Source: Anoplolepis gracilipes (lineage: Eukaryota > Arthropoda > Insecta > Hymenoptera > Formicidae). Taken from it: a DNA stretch of 64,000 nt. This document shows positions 47,042 through 59,987 of this stretch, one piece after another. The position numbers and the translations under genes are program-made. The stretch's first letter is position 1. Every line of letters begins with the position of its first letter. The notes beneath the pieces are model-generated. The model did not search any database. It was not told where the DNA came from and was given only the letters and a program-made list of their open reading frames with translations. The stretch lies in contig NC_132986.1 of the NCBI RefSeq assembly GCF_047496725.1, positions 1,306,001-1,370,000 on the forward strand. Direction: 5' to 3'.

Positions 47042-49540
47042 AAAATATTTCCATTTATAATCAAATGAATCAGATTACAAATTCACAGATGTATTGAAAA
47101 AAGATCTTTCACGATTAATTTCTCTCATACAAATGAAATAAAAAGAATCCTTAATAAAATGACAATAAATTAATTGTTAATAATGGAAAATCATAAAAAT
47201 TGATTAAAAAGCAGTAGCCGTACCTATGTGATTGATTTGATAGCAGGAATAATTCTGTGTTAATTATTTACGTAATAAAAAAATCAGATATTTTTTTCTA
47301 GCAATTGACAATATGTCTAGATAAACCTCGGGCTAAAAAAATGATCCTAGCGTAAATTTTTTTCACCAAACGCGTAAATCAAAGGGATCAGCAATGATGG
47401 TAGCCGATCGGTTAATGAAGATTACAAACGATCCTCGAAATGACACGCGTACCATAAATTATTTGTTCGTAAAATCGATCGTAGTGAACCGCGTCAGCTG
47501 GGGAATTCGACGATCAAACATGCGTGCATAAATTGAATAAGAGCGACTGCCCAACACCCGTCTAATAAATATTTCTGACCGGCCGACGTTTTGGCATATT
47601 TAATTGGACAGTGGATAATGCACAGCCGGCACTTCGTCCGTTTATCGGTGTCATCTATTTCCCAGAAAATATTGCAAGAGATCGCACTTGTCGCGAATAA
47701 CGACGCGCTCTGCGAATAAACGCGAAGCATTGCCAGGACAGTTTCTTTGAGATGATAACATGTCGGATTCGTATCACAAGAAGTTCGATCATTAAATAAT
47801 ACGTTTTGGAGAAAAAAAATAAGCTAAAAGGTAAATTGCGATGATCAATAAATCATTTTTTTTTCTAAAAAATTGACGAAAATTTCTATTATAAAAAGAG
47901 ATTATAGAGAGATATTTTGCATGTTTGAGATAAATTAAATATAAATATCGACAAATTATATACACATACATACATTATAAGAAAGAAAAAGAAGAAAGGA
48001 AGGAGACAAAGAAGGATACATTTTACATGCAATGTAAAAATGTTTAAGTTATTTAAAATCTGAAGGGAATTTCAAATACGATTTGCGACATTCGCGAGCA
48101 TTATTTCATTATTCCATTACTCGTCAATCGATTGAGCGAGGTCTTCCGCGTATATAGGGTAACTCCCCCCTGTCTGCTCAATTAAATATTTATAAAGCGA
48201 GATAACGGGGCTGTCTGTGTGGCTGGACGCAAAATCGATAAACGGCAATCTGTTCCGCGTGCTCTACTTTTGTCACGGGGACGCACAGGAACCCTCTCCG
48301 CCCGAGAATCCTCCTATTATCCCCATGATCCTGCAAGATCCACGGGAAGGAATATCTCTCGCTGCCACAGAGTATTGGCCGACTGATTGACGAAGATCCT
48401 TGATCAAGTTCACGCCCAAATACTAACGAACATGCGCTAATCGCAGCGAAATGTGCACACAGACGAAACTGCGGATAATGCCAGCCTCTTTGCGACGGAT
48501 AAACAGCATAAGCTCCGCAAACTTCGCTTCAGAAATGCAGACACCCTAATATTTTGAATTAACCAGAAAGACAAGATCTGTCTTCCATAATTGGAAAAAG
48601 CTCCTGACTTTATCGAAGCGTATGTAATTGAAATTTAATGCTGCAATATAACAGGCATATAATATATGAAAGCTAATTATTTTCATTATCAATATATACA
48701 ATTACATTAATTATCAGTAAATTAATTGTTTGTTATTGAATCACAAAGATAAAAAAATAATATGGTAAAAAGTGGATAATATATTACTGTTCTAAATCAA
48801 CATTATTAAAATATAATACAAACTAGTGCTTACAAATTTTTATATGAAAATTAATAACTTTAAAAAAAATATGCCTTAAAATAGATATTACGATAAATAT
48901 AAAATCAAACAAACTACAGTTATATGTAAAGAATATCAATAAAGAATATCAGTATCAATAATGTATTAATTATTTATATGCTAATATACAATATATCATA
49001 AAAAAATATTGTAATAAAGAAGCAAAATATATCTCACACGTCAAAATAAAAACACGGTAATAAAAAACAAGCTTATAATATGAATAATAAACAACTTTAA
49101 GGAAATTCATTCGATCTTTAGATGCTACTATTTCGTTGTGTCAATGATGGAACATGAGACATGGCGATTGCGGCGGTCAATCAATACTGGCCGATTATGG
49201 CGAACAGAGATGTGATTTCCCGACGGTCTTTGCTGACACGTGTCTCTCCGATTGAAGACGGAACGAACGAGTTGGTTTCGGACACCGGCGGTACAGACGG
49301 CACTTGGATGATCGGGATTTTCACGCGTTCGCAATATCTTACCGCTCGAGACAGCTGCAATAATCCTCCTTGACGTTTACGACACCCCCGAGAATGCGGG
49401 ATGCAGCAAGAAATGATAGATCTAACTTCCTCGCGGGATTAAACGGCAGGTCCCTAACGAAATACATTTTATCGCTCTAGATAGAAATAGCACTTTTGAT
49501 CGGAAAATAAACATATTGCTTTCATAACAGCGTATCTGAA
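45921..49540. other. Non-coding stretch
   Basis: No supported gene. Balanced patches at 46400-46950, 47390-47760, 48060-48560 and 49100-49480; the remainder is AT-rich. A 20-base poly(A) run occurs near 46567 and a (AT)n run at 46994-47036. Confidence 0.5.
46994..47036. repeat. (AT)n microsatellite
   Basis: About 21 perfect units. Confidence 0.95.
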
Positions 49541-49548
49541 GCGAAGAA

Positions 49549-49549
<1 letters not shown>

Positions 49550-49580
<31 letters not shown>

Positions 49581-49590
49581 TGTGTGTGTG
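49550..49590 (+). repeat. Compound (GC)n-(GT)n alternating purine-pyrimidine tract
   Basis: About seven GC units pass without a break into about thirteen GT units: 41 bases of uninterrupted purine-pyrimidine alternation, the strongest Z-DNA candidate in the window. Confidence 0.95.
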
Positions 49591-50267
49591 AGGCTTGAAA
49601 AATTTGAAAAAAATTTTCATGTAATCGAAATGTAATTAAAAATTATAGGAAAAAGACTTATTTATATTTATACAAATTATAATTTTTCTGCCACATTTCT
49701 CAATCGAATATTTTTATTTAACTTTTTCTAGTATATTTTTGCTCAAACGAGCAAAAATAAGTTTTCCGTATATCGTCATATTTTTCTAATAGCATTTAAA
49801 ATATCATATTATGCTGAAAATCTTGATATTTAATATTAAATATCGATAACACGTATATGCATAATACTTACATCCAGTACCAGAAATCAATCAATCACCT
49901 CCGTTATTAGGGCAGGATTCATGACTTACCTGAAATAGAAATGATTAAACAATATTAATAGCGATATCGCGATTAAATAACAGAATATTAAACGCTAAAG
50001 CTTCTAAGTTTGTATCTATTACATATTATATACATATTTATTTATTAAACTATAGAGAACACATACATATGTATATAAATGTTATCTCGAGACTATTAAT
50101 CGCAGCTTCGGCGTGTCGAAAACAGATCGTTTTACCCGCAAGTAGTGTGGATATATAAACGGAGGTAATACCACTAATTGCACGTATGAATCTTTCTAGC
50201 GTGTATATTCGCGGATTGAAACGCGATTCTCTCGCGGTTCGAGTTTGTCGGGTGAGTCTGCAAATTC

Positions 50268-50273
<6 letters not shown>

Positions 50274-50308
<35 letters not shown>
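50274..50308. repeat. (TA)n microsatellite
   Basis: About 17 units in AT-rich DNA; smaller TA runs follow at about 50646 and 50671, each next to GAATGAATTAT. Confidence 0.9.
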
Positions 50309-50313
<5 letters not shown>

Positions 50314-53300
50314 GCACGTACATACATGTATATATCTATGAAGCTTATGTACAAGAGCACCTGCCGATACCGTTAGTCTACGATGCGCAGTGACGCGAAT
50401 TTGCATATGCTGCGAGATTACGTACGTTTCCCTCCCAATTAGCGTTGAACGTTAAATTCAGCAACGGCACGTAACCAAATCAATAATATGTAAACATCGT
50501 TCTATTATCGAGGAAAGTCCCATAGGGCCAAAATGAACATCTGATAATTTTCAGTGTACGATAAGTGGACTCGGTCTCTGCTAAATTATTTAATATTCTA
50601 AATAACAAAGGCTAATTGTTCAATTCTATGAATATTGAATGAATTATATATATATATATGAATGAATTATTATATATATATATAATAAATAATTTTTATG
50701 TATAATACTTTGTCTATATTATATCGAAAGAAATATACAGGCAATTTATTGAAAAAATAAATAAATAAAACTCCTATCTAACAATAAGTATAAATCTGTT
50801 TCGCATGAAATTTTTTTTTTTTTTAGAAATAATTATTATTTCACCAAACCAATATGAATGGAATCATTAATAAATTTGCCTTGCCAATTTCTCACTCGTT
50901 CCCTCTTCTTCCAGGGATAATATTAAAATTTATTTCGTGGAAAAATAACGTATAACATCGTTTATCGAAAGTGAATAGAGGAAATTCGCATAAAAGCGAG
51001 TTTAATTCCGAACAAAAGACTCACCACTCTGAATGCTCGTCAACTAAGTCATCGTGCACCTGTGTAACGTGCACGGAAATCGATCAATGTACAACGCAAT
51101 GATTTTTCCTGACCTTTATCCATTCATTGTCGATATATCGGAGTTTGATTAATTGATTCTGAAACTGTCCTTCATCAACGTTTGGCGAATCATATTTAGA
51201 TAAATCAACCGTTGATTGTCATATACGAAAACCGAAATAACTTTTCGCCAGTCTGCGTTTTAAGCGATTTAAGCATTATTCTCATTATAGAGAAGGGACT
51301 TTTCAGGAAAACGATAAAGAAAAATTTAGAAATTATAATATTGGATAATAAATCAAAATTAAGATATCTAGAATTAAATTAAAATAGATTGACGGAAATT
51401 ATTAATTGTTAATATTATTCTATTATTAATATTATTAAATGATAATTCTGTAAGTATCATGTCTTACGTATATTCTCTACTCATCTTAAATTATTACTAA
51501 CAATAAGCTTTAGTTTGAAATTGAATTGCATTATGATAAAACTAAATGAGATTCTCTCTATATATTTTCTGAATAAATGACTATTATTTCTTAAGACTAT
51601 TTCTGCAAATGAAACAAGAATATTAAATCAATATCTAAGACAGTAGACCGAGTAATATGGAATTAAATTCCTTCTTGCCACAATATTAAACACTTTGAAG
51701 CAGAGATTTTATACGTGATGGATAAATCTCGGTTTATAAGTTGCCGTTTTATTTTTTTTCCTCTCAGAATGAGTCGTGAAAGTTGCTTGATTAAAACCGA
51801 GGACTCGGAACACTTTGCAGCGAGGCCGTAATTGTTGATGGAAATACGGCAGAGGTTAGAACTTCGACATTTTCCACCTGTTCGTCTGACATGTTATCCG
51901 CATGCAAAATGAAAAAAAAAAAAAAAAAAAAAAAAGAGCGCGATCGTTAAACGAGATTGGGCTGCATTAGAAGAGAGCCGGCGCGTGAGACTGGAAAACT
52001 TGTCGGATTTTTTCGAAAAACCCTTCCTTCCGGATAAGAGAAGGAGCGTAATTTCTCGCTCCGCAAATTAGAAGTAACGAACGATAATGAAATGATTGAT
52101 GAGAACGTCGTAAAGTGAAATCTCTCTTTCTGTTACTTGATTTAATTATTCTTCTCGCGGATTAGCGCGTTTAACGCCATCGTGTCGTACTCTCGAGTTT
52201 TAACTTTTTCTTTTATTTTTTTTTTTTTTTTTTTTTAATCGTTATAAAGTAAACTAACTTTTAACGATAAAACTTCTCCATAATGAGCGTATCTTTTGTG
52301 ACAATTCCATAGTATCTAATATATAGTTTACAGTAATTGCAACTGTGTTAGTAATAATATCGAGACGTGACCGAACATTGAAGTTGTATTATCCGTAGCG
52401 ATCTCGAATTGGTTCTCGAACGGAAAAATTAATATCGCGCACTGGTAAATAATGGGCGATCGCACAATTTCATTAACTCGGGATGCGCGCGTAAATCGAA
52501 TAATTCTTACAATATAAAGGCACAAAAGAGGGCCGGGCTCTCTTTCCAGCAACTAGCGATACGGAAACGTTAATAATTCGTTTTTCCCTCTCTTCCCCTC
52601 GTTCATCAGCGGCTCACTCGCACATATTAAGGTAGTGTATACGTTTTAATATCGGCCATGATATTTCTTTCCTTCTCCCTCTTTTTCTGTCTCGTTTCCT
52701 CGTCCGCTATCGCGGACTGTAATTCTTTCGACACAGTAAAATTAAGGGGAGGGGGGGGGAGGGGAAAAAAGAACAGGTTAAAATGACTTTTGACACTGAA
52801 CGAATCGGATGTGCGCTTTATCGGGAAATAATGTTCCACGAGTCGTGCGAGCAATTCGAGCGTGTTACGCTACTACATGCTGCGGAAGAGGGGGGGGGGG
52901 AGGGAAGGGGTGGAAGTGGTGCGATGTTTATCGAAAATCGATAATAAGGCGAATGTGCGCGCGCGCGAAACATAGTTTTGCTCGTTTTCGCATCGTTTGT
53001 CGCGGCTTACGATCCACGATGTGCTGCCTTTCTCGCGAGTTATCGATGACGTAGCTTTGAGAAACGATTCCGAGTTATCTCGAGATAGAACGGCTTGGGT
53101 CAAATTTTAACGCCGTGTGCTCAAAGGATAAATAGCACTCGAAATTTTCTTCCAAGTACATTCAAAAGCTATCTCTTTAAAATATATGTGAAATTGTTAG
53201 AAACAGCGCTTGACAGTCACTTTCGCGCGCGTAAAAAAAAGATGAGCATTAATAATTTACAGAGAGAAATTGAATCAGATTGATTTGTTTACAAAGAGAA

Positions 53301-56300
53301 AAACGCATCTTTCGGATCAATCTATAAATTTCACTGCGCGAAATTGAATCGAGCTAGTGTTTTTTTTTTTTATTCGGCGTGAAACAATTTCGCCAGAATA
53401 AAGACGCACTGTTTGCGTTGCGTCATTGCGTTGCGTTTTATCGCCGGGTAACGATACCCCGCCGTTATTCTCGTTATCAAATGTACCGCGTCAAAATACG
53501 TGATACATGTCTCATATTGTTGCATCGTTTCGCGTTCAAACAGAGATTTCAATTAAAAGCGGTATTTTTTTCCGTCAGTACTCTCCAAACAATGAACTCA
53601 ATATTTGCATTTGTTTCACGCAAATCCCGCCATTTTCATGATTGTTAATGCGAACAATTTATTCGGTTTTTAGTATATACTTATGCTAAACAGATATGAA
53701 ATATAAATGAATTTGAGAAACATGCAATGTATGTAAATGATAAACCATATACTACTTATGAATTTATTTTTTATAATAATTATATAGATTTTCTTTGAAC
53801 TTTATCAACGGCCTGTGCGTTTAATTTATGAAATAACGTTTTCATTTTCGAAAAGTGTAAAAATATGATAATATTAATTTTCAAAATTTACGATACAATA
53901 GGAAAGCAAAACGTGACAGGGACATTGATGAAAACGACAATTGAAGGATTATAAATGTCGTCATATCCCGTCATCCTCGCGATTTTTACAAACAATTTTT
54001 CAGAGCAAGATGCAACGAGAAAAAAATTTATCGACCTCGGGCGATGCATCACTTTTGCATCGCAGCGTAGCAAACGAATGCCTGGAAAAGATCGGAAGAT
54101 ATTCCGGTGATGTAATCGAGCGAACATATAAACGAGCGATATTTTATTACTACGCGGATGTCGATACATCGCAAAAACGTATGCTCTTGCGTAGGAACGC
54201 ACCGCGGAAGTGCATAGGGCGGTGTGCGGCGGTGGGGCTGGTCGGGATCGTTCCTCTATTTTTATCAGTAATCCAGCAATTACACGTTTCAGGGCTGTCA
54301 TCGATAATGCATATCTTGGCCTACGTGCGGCTTGTTATACGCTATACGCGTTCCACGCAATGTTCTCCGGCAATGTAGCAAATATTCCCGCGCGCTAGCG
54401 GGCACAAAATCATACCGTCTTATTCAATTCTATCTTGTTCAATTAACCGGTTTGATCGACAAACTCGCATTCCGCGGCAATCGAGGCCGCCGCGCCAGTT
54501 AAATTGCCCAACAACACAAATTCAATTCTTTCCATAGTTACATCTAATCGCGACACAGGTGGATAAATTAATAATTGCCCAACTCCTGTACAAATAATTC
54601 ATAGTTGTACTTTCGCGATCCTTATCAAGGTTCACTGATGAACGTATCTAACACGTCACGTGGGCGTTCTCGCGCGTTTGATAAAATAAATTGGTACCTT
54701 AACGCGCTCCTGCCATCACCGAGAGCCATCTTGTATAGAGAACACAGTGGAAAATGTGTAGAAAAAAATCGCTACGGCTCGCTTGCTGAGAAATGGCCAA
54801 GACCTGATAGACCGCACCCGTGCGATACGGACTATTAAAGTTACTTGATGCCAGCAATTTTCGTACATTTTTTTTTTTTGTAGTAGCGCGCGACCTCGCG
54901 TTAAACGACCTCGCCACGCCTTGACACGATGCTGCCTAACTATACAGACAGGATGGCGATCGAAGCGCGATGCAATGCTCTTGCATAATGCGCTTGATCG
55001 ATAGAAAATCGCAGGCTAGGCCGAGGCGAGGCGAGGCGAGGCCCAGAGAAACAGATTTTTTCGCAGCATCTACGTTTAATGTCGAAATTAGAACGCTCGT
55101 TTGCAAAGTGGTTGCCGCAATATATTTCATATAGACGCTATACATATCTCATCGTTATTTATCTCGCTGGGATTGAGGTATTTATGCCAAAAATTAATCA
55201 CGATGAATATAACAGTGTAATGCGCGCATCAAGTTATGAATCAACGTGTGATATAATATGTTTGACATGCATAAAGAGAACCTTCGATCGTATATAAATT
55301 AATATACGCACGATTGAGAATTAATAACTGTCGTGAAATTGCAAAAAGCACGCGGGGTCAAAATGACACGGGAGTTAAAAATGGAAGCGAAAGACATTTT
55401 TCGACAGTCGTCCACGGCAATTCATCAAGCCGGGCAACATTGTAAACCTCGCTGGCGATAATCAAAAACATAACTTTCACTCGTTCGAGCTACAACAACT
55501 CGCTGGCCGTTGCTGCCGTAAAATACAATGGCCGCGCGTATTGTTGGTCGCGTGTACCGCAAGCTAAACGGAACCTATTTTTTTCGCTCTCCTGGGCACG
55601 CGACGGTACAAAGGGTATGTATAATCGAAACGCATTGACCGCCATTTGCATAGCACCAGCCTAGTATTTTATGGAAATTGCCGGAACAAAAGCGAGAGAG
55701 AAAGCGAGATAGAAGATATATTTATTACGCGAAGCGCGCGTGGAAAAGCGGAAAAGGGGAAAGAGGGAGGGAGAGAGAGAACAAATTTTATCGCGAGATT
55801 AAACAAATTTCTTTAAACGAAATGAAATTTAACATCTTCAGACACAATTGAAATAATATTGTTAGAGAAATAATATAATCAAACGAAACCAAAAATAAAT
55901 TCTTTCTTTCAAAAAAAAAAAAAAAAAAATCTAAAATTTACATCCGATGTACTTTTGTTACACGGTTAAAAATTACTTGAAAATCGTTGAAGGGCAGCGA
56001 TATTCGATGAATTTTTAAGGATTCTAAATCGACATTTACGGGACTTGTCTCCTCGATATTTCTTACCGTAACGTTAAATAAATATTAAACGAGACGATAA
56101 AGCAGCAGGCGCACAAAGCACTCGTGAGGGGCCAGTGTACTCCCGTAGTACATAAAACGTAAACCCGATATAGCGTGGCGGCGACGGCAACGGCAACGGC
56201 GGCGGCGATGCGTTAAACTGTCCGCGAGTCCCTCGATTTACGACGTGACGGGGGGATCGAAGTTTATACAAGTACTCGCATTAAGAGACCATCGCTTTTC

Positions 56301-57188
56301 CGCGGTCGCCCCTTTTTCTTTCGTTCCCAAGACGCGAGAGCGAGCACGAGCCGCATCCCATTTGCATAAGTGGATAGAATAATACCGGTAAGCGGTCGAT
56401 GTATTACGCGAACCGTTGCGGAAACCGGAGTTGGAAGCTGTAAGTCGCTCAGACAGTTGGTGAAATAAGTCGCGATTGTGTCATGTAACAAAAACGTGCG
56501 TTACAACACGATGTTGTTTTCCGGCACGAAGCGATTCTTGGCACGGATGTCTTTTAGTATTTTCTTGTTTTTTTTTTTGTTTTTTTATTTTTTTTTTGAA
56601 CGCACGTCGAGCCATATGGTTTCGCAAGTCACATTAAACTTAATAAATATATCCTTTTTTGATTAATTTAAAGCTCAAAATTTGAATTTTTGCATATAAT
56701 AAAGCTATCAGCTAATTTTAATTAAATTTAAAACACACCTTGCTTAATACATAAGACACAAATTAAAAGAGGAACTTTTGTTTATATTCATAAAATAAAA
56801 AATTAATATAATCGTAAAAAGTAATTATAAATTTTTTGTAATTACTTTATTTACGAAGATTAAAAAATTATAAATTAAAATATGTATTAAGAAATATATA
56901 CACGATCCCTTGATTATACGGCGTTTCTCAACGCAATATTTCATTCCATATTCGCGTAGGAAATTAATTTGCATCAAAGTCGCATTTATACTGCGCGTAA
57001 TTAATTATTGCCAGCAAAAAGATTATGCTTTCCAGGTTTTAATGTTACTCAACTTTAGCATCTCTCAACAACACAGACGATGTAAATCAGTGTTTAAGTG
57101 CGTTGCACACAGTGAGAGATATTTCAATCGAGATATCTATAGTTTTCGGTCTCTCATTACGTATTCCATCATCGCCAACCCGTTTAGA

Positions 57189-57212
57189 CCGCCGCCGCCG
57201 CCGCCGCCGCCG
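57189..57212 (+). repeat. (CCG)n trinucleotide repeat
   Basis: About eight CCG units. Frames through it give polyproline or polyarginine and are not supported as coding. Confidence 0.85.
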
Positions 57213-59032
57213 CCACATTTCATGGTAACGCAAAACTTTGTTGCCCGGAAAGTTCAATGAAATTAACTCCGCTTTGCATACGCTTAATAGCCCGTATCGC
57301 GGTCGCGATCTGCGAACGTAAGGCCGTCGCTCGACTTTGTGATTTTCCGCGCGAGCGGCTTTTGCTCCGCACCCTGTACCGTGGAACTTCCGTCTTTTGC
57401 ATATATGCTTCCGTTCATCGCACAATGCATTCGTTTTTCAACTGTGAAGATTCGTCTCGTATCTATCTCTCCCACTCTTCTTCAAACTGAAATTTAATTC
57501 CAATACACTTTGAAAGTTGGAGTAATCCTCCGTTTATTTCTATCTTCTTGTCACACGTACAATTTGCGGAATATTTATCGTTTGGTTCCTTTATCTCTTT
57601 TTATATAATCTCGTGTTATATGGCATATCTTTATATATGCCATACAAAATAAAGATTTATTTATTATTGCATTTGGAGAATTAATTACAATTGTAGAATT
57701 GAAAAATTGAAAAATTGAAGGAAATTTCGGAAACAATACTGTTTTCAGAAGCAGCACAACTATATCCGATTTTTAACGAGACATACATCAAGAAGAAAAA
57801 TCTCGACCGAGACAATTTGTCTAGTAGCATTATTTCGTCGCGGATTATTATACGAGCACCATTTTCCGTCGCGATTCTCCTTCCGCGGGCTGATTCGGGA
57901 AGACGTATCTCCCCTAGGAAAGAGGAGCTTCCGCGAGTGCTCTACCATGCCGTTTTTGTTGAGACGGGATTTTCGTGTTCTTTATGCGCGATCCTCCACA
58001 CACCACCACGTCCCTTCTCCTATTCTCTAAACCCATTTTATTCTCCTTTTATACTTTTGTCTGTTCCTCACTTGTCGACTACCACATACTCGCGCCGTCG
58101 GTCGCTACGTAAACGTCAGCTTTTGCGCGAGAGAAAATGCTTTTGTAATCTGAATCGAGAGCGCGTTGACGTTGCGAAGAACGTCGTATAACGTTATATC
58201 CGATGGAATCGAGCCATTTGGCGGAATATGGATCCAGCGTGCATTTCGTCGTAACGAAGACGTGCACCAAGTCGATGGCTCGATGTTGAAAATAACCAGA
58301 AATTGCGAGATTGCGAGCGAAATTTTCGTCTACGTGCACATGCTAATTATACGAATTCTCTCTGAAAAGTATGCAGGCATTGATAAATAAATAAATATAT
58401 ACTCTGCAAATTTATAACAAACAGATAAAAGTAAATATAATTAATAGAAATTAATGAAAAATTATTTCGTGCGCGTTTGTTTTATACAAAATTATCAAGT
58501 ATTTTCCTCTGTTTGTTATATTAAATTGTTAGACAAAAACAATAATATAGAATGTGCATTTTTGAAAACTTATATCTTTTAAAGCCATTTCGCGATTCCA
58601 TTCTGATTCGCTGGACTGTTTTATTCAAAAGCGATAAATATCTATGTAGTTGTTGCGGCTGTGATACATTTTGCCTGTTTTCGCGCCGCTCAATGAGCTC
58701 GACTTCGAATGATTGAGTTACACCATGCAACGCGCAACGTCGCACTGACACGACGACAATGCAGCATCAAATGCGTTTGTACAGCTGAACAGTCGCAGTT
58801 ACACGCGCGGTCTATCAACCTGGTTTCACATCATATTAATTTCCCGGAACTGCGATTTAAACGGCGCTCGTGCGTGGCGTACTCGTTCCTGTAAACTCTC
58901 ACGGACTCTATTACGAGAGTTCTAATGCCGATTACAATGGCCATTAACACGACACGGTCGACAACCTTACCGTTACGACAACCTCTCTTGCAATTATGAT
59001 AAATGCAGATCGCGCAAAGCTACAATTCAATC

Positions 59033-59062
59033 AAGCGTAAATAAGCGTAAATAAGCGTAAAC
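59033..59062 (+). repeat. 10-base tandem repeat, three copies
   Basis: AAGCGTAAAT occurs three times in tandem, the last copy ending with AC instead of AT. Confidence 0.85.
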
Positions 59063-59926
59063 AGCCGTTACTACCAACTCGATAAAAAGAGAAGAAAAGA
59101 AAAAAAAAGAAAAAAAAATCAAATCTATCGAAAATATATTTCTCCACTTATCCACTGCGTCACTATATGTGAGATTTTGCGAGACACCCCATACATACAT
59201 CGTGACATCGATCGGATCGGGATAATACTTAATCGAACAGTCCCGTCACATCGTCCGCAGCATTTTGCGGCACATCAACGCGCAGATTGTCGCCGCTCTC
59301 TCCGCTGCATCCGTTAAAGTGCGGCCGAAATTACCGTAGAGACGTACGGGTCGAACGTGGGCGAGTCTCTTGCTCAGGCTGAGAGAGGTTCGATCGCGGA
59401 GATTGAAAGACGAAGACAACTGCATACGAGATTCCGGCATTCTATGCGGACGACGCATAACTTTGACGAATAACCGACTTCCCTTCCCCGCCGCCTATCT
59501 TGTGGAAAATGCATCCGACGTCGAAACCGTATCGATGACTGATGACCGCATATACCCCGGCACGTGTCTCGAAATCATTCTACGAATATCGTCCTTTTGA
59601 AGAGTATGCGTGTCATCAATGTGTGCGAGCATTGAAATGCGGAATTGAAGGAACGTGAAGGCGAGGTAAAATTGTTCTATTCGATTGTAACAAGCTATCT
59701 CGAGCTTACATCTTTATTTATTCCATCCGCTCTTTATCTATTTAACTTGTGCGTAATCTTGCCGTTTGAAAAAAAAAAAAAAGAAATATTATATTTTAGT
59801 TTTAATATTTCCCAAAAATTCGATCCCTCGATGCCTTTTTCCCTCATTGCCCAGTATCACTAGCTATACCACTGGGCCGCAAAATCACCAGATTAATGGA
59901 TTGCTCGATGGAAAAATAATTTATCC

Positions 59927-59929
<3 letters not shown>

Positions 59930-59986
<57 letters not shown>
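59930..59986. repeat. (TA)n-(CA)n compound microsatellite
   Basis: About 24 TA units followed by a few CA units. The long frame crossing it on the plus strand owes its length to the Ile-Tyr repeat. Confidence 0.95.

Positions 59987-59987
<1 letters not shown>

Larger units (their letters stand above)
49591..59925. other. Non-coding stretch, gene desert
   Basis: No supported gene over about 10 kb. Balanced patches at 51760-52120, 52360-53060, 53220-53650, 53930-54990, 55330-55800, 56040-56560, 57080-57500, 57720-58350 and 58560-59660 alternate with AT-rich DNA. The longest open frames (54011-54378 from an ATG; 57715-58191 without an initial ATG) have no known motif. Simple repeats include (TA)n at 50274-50308, poly(A) near 51909 and 55911, poly(T) near 52208, (CCG)n near 57189-57212 and a 10-base repeat at 59033-59062. 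Confidence 0.5.

Noticed and set aside
53941..54378. 145-codon plus-strand frame
   Set aside because: Begins at a non-ATG codon, is matched by an equally long minus-strand frame over the same bases, and contains no known motif.
57715..58191. 158-codon plus-strand frame
   Set aside because: Begins without an ATG, has no recognisable domain, and lies in a patch also open on the other strand.
59385..59400. GGTTCGATC word resembling a tRNA B box
   Set aside because: No A box at the right distance and no cloverleaf arms; no other convincing tRNA was found by eye.
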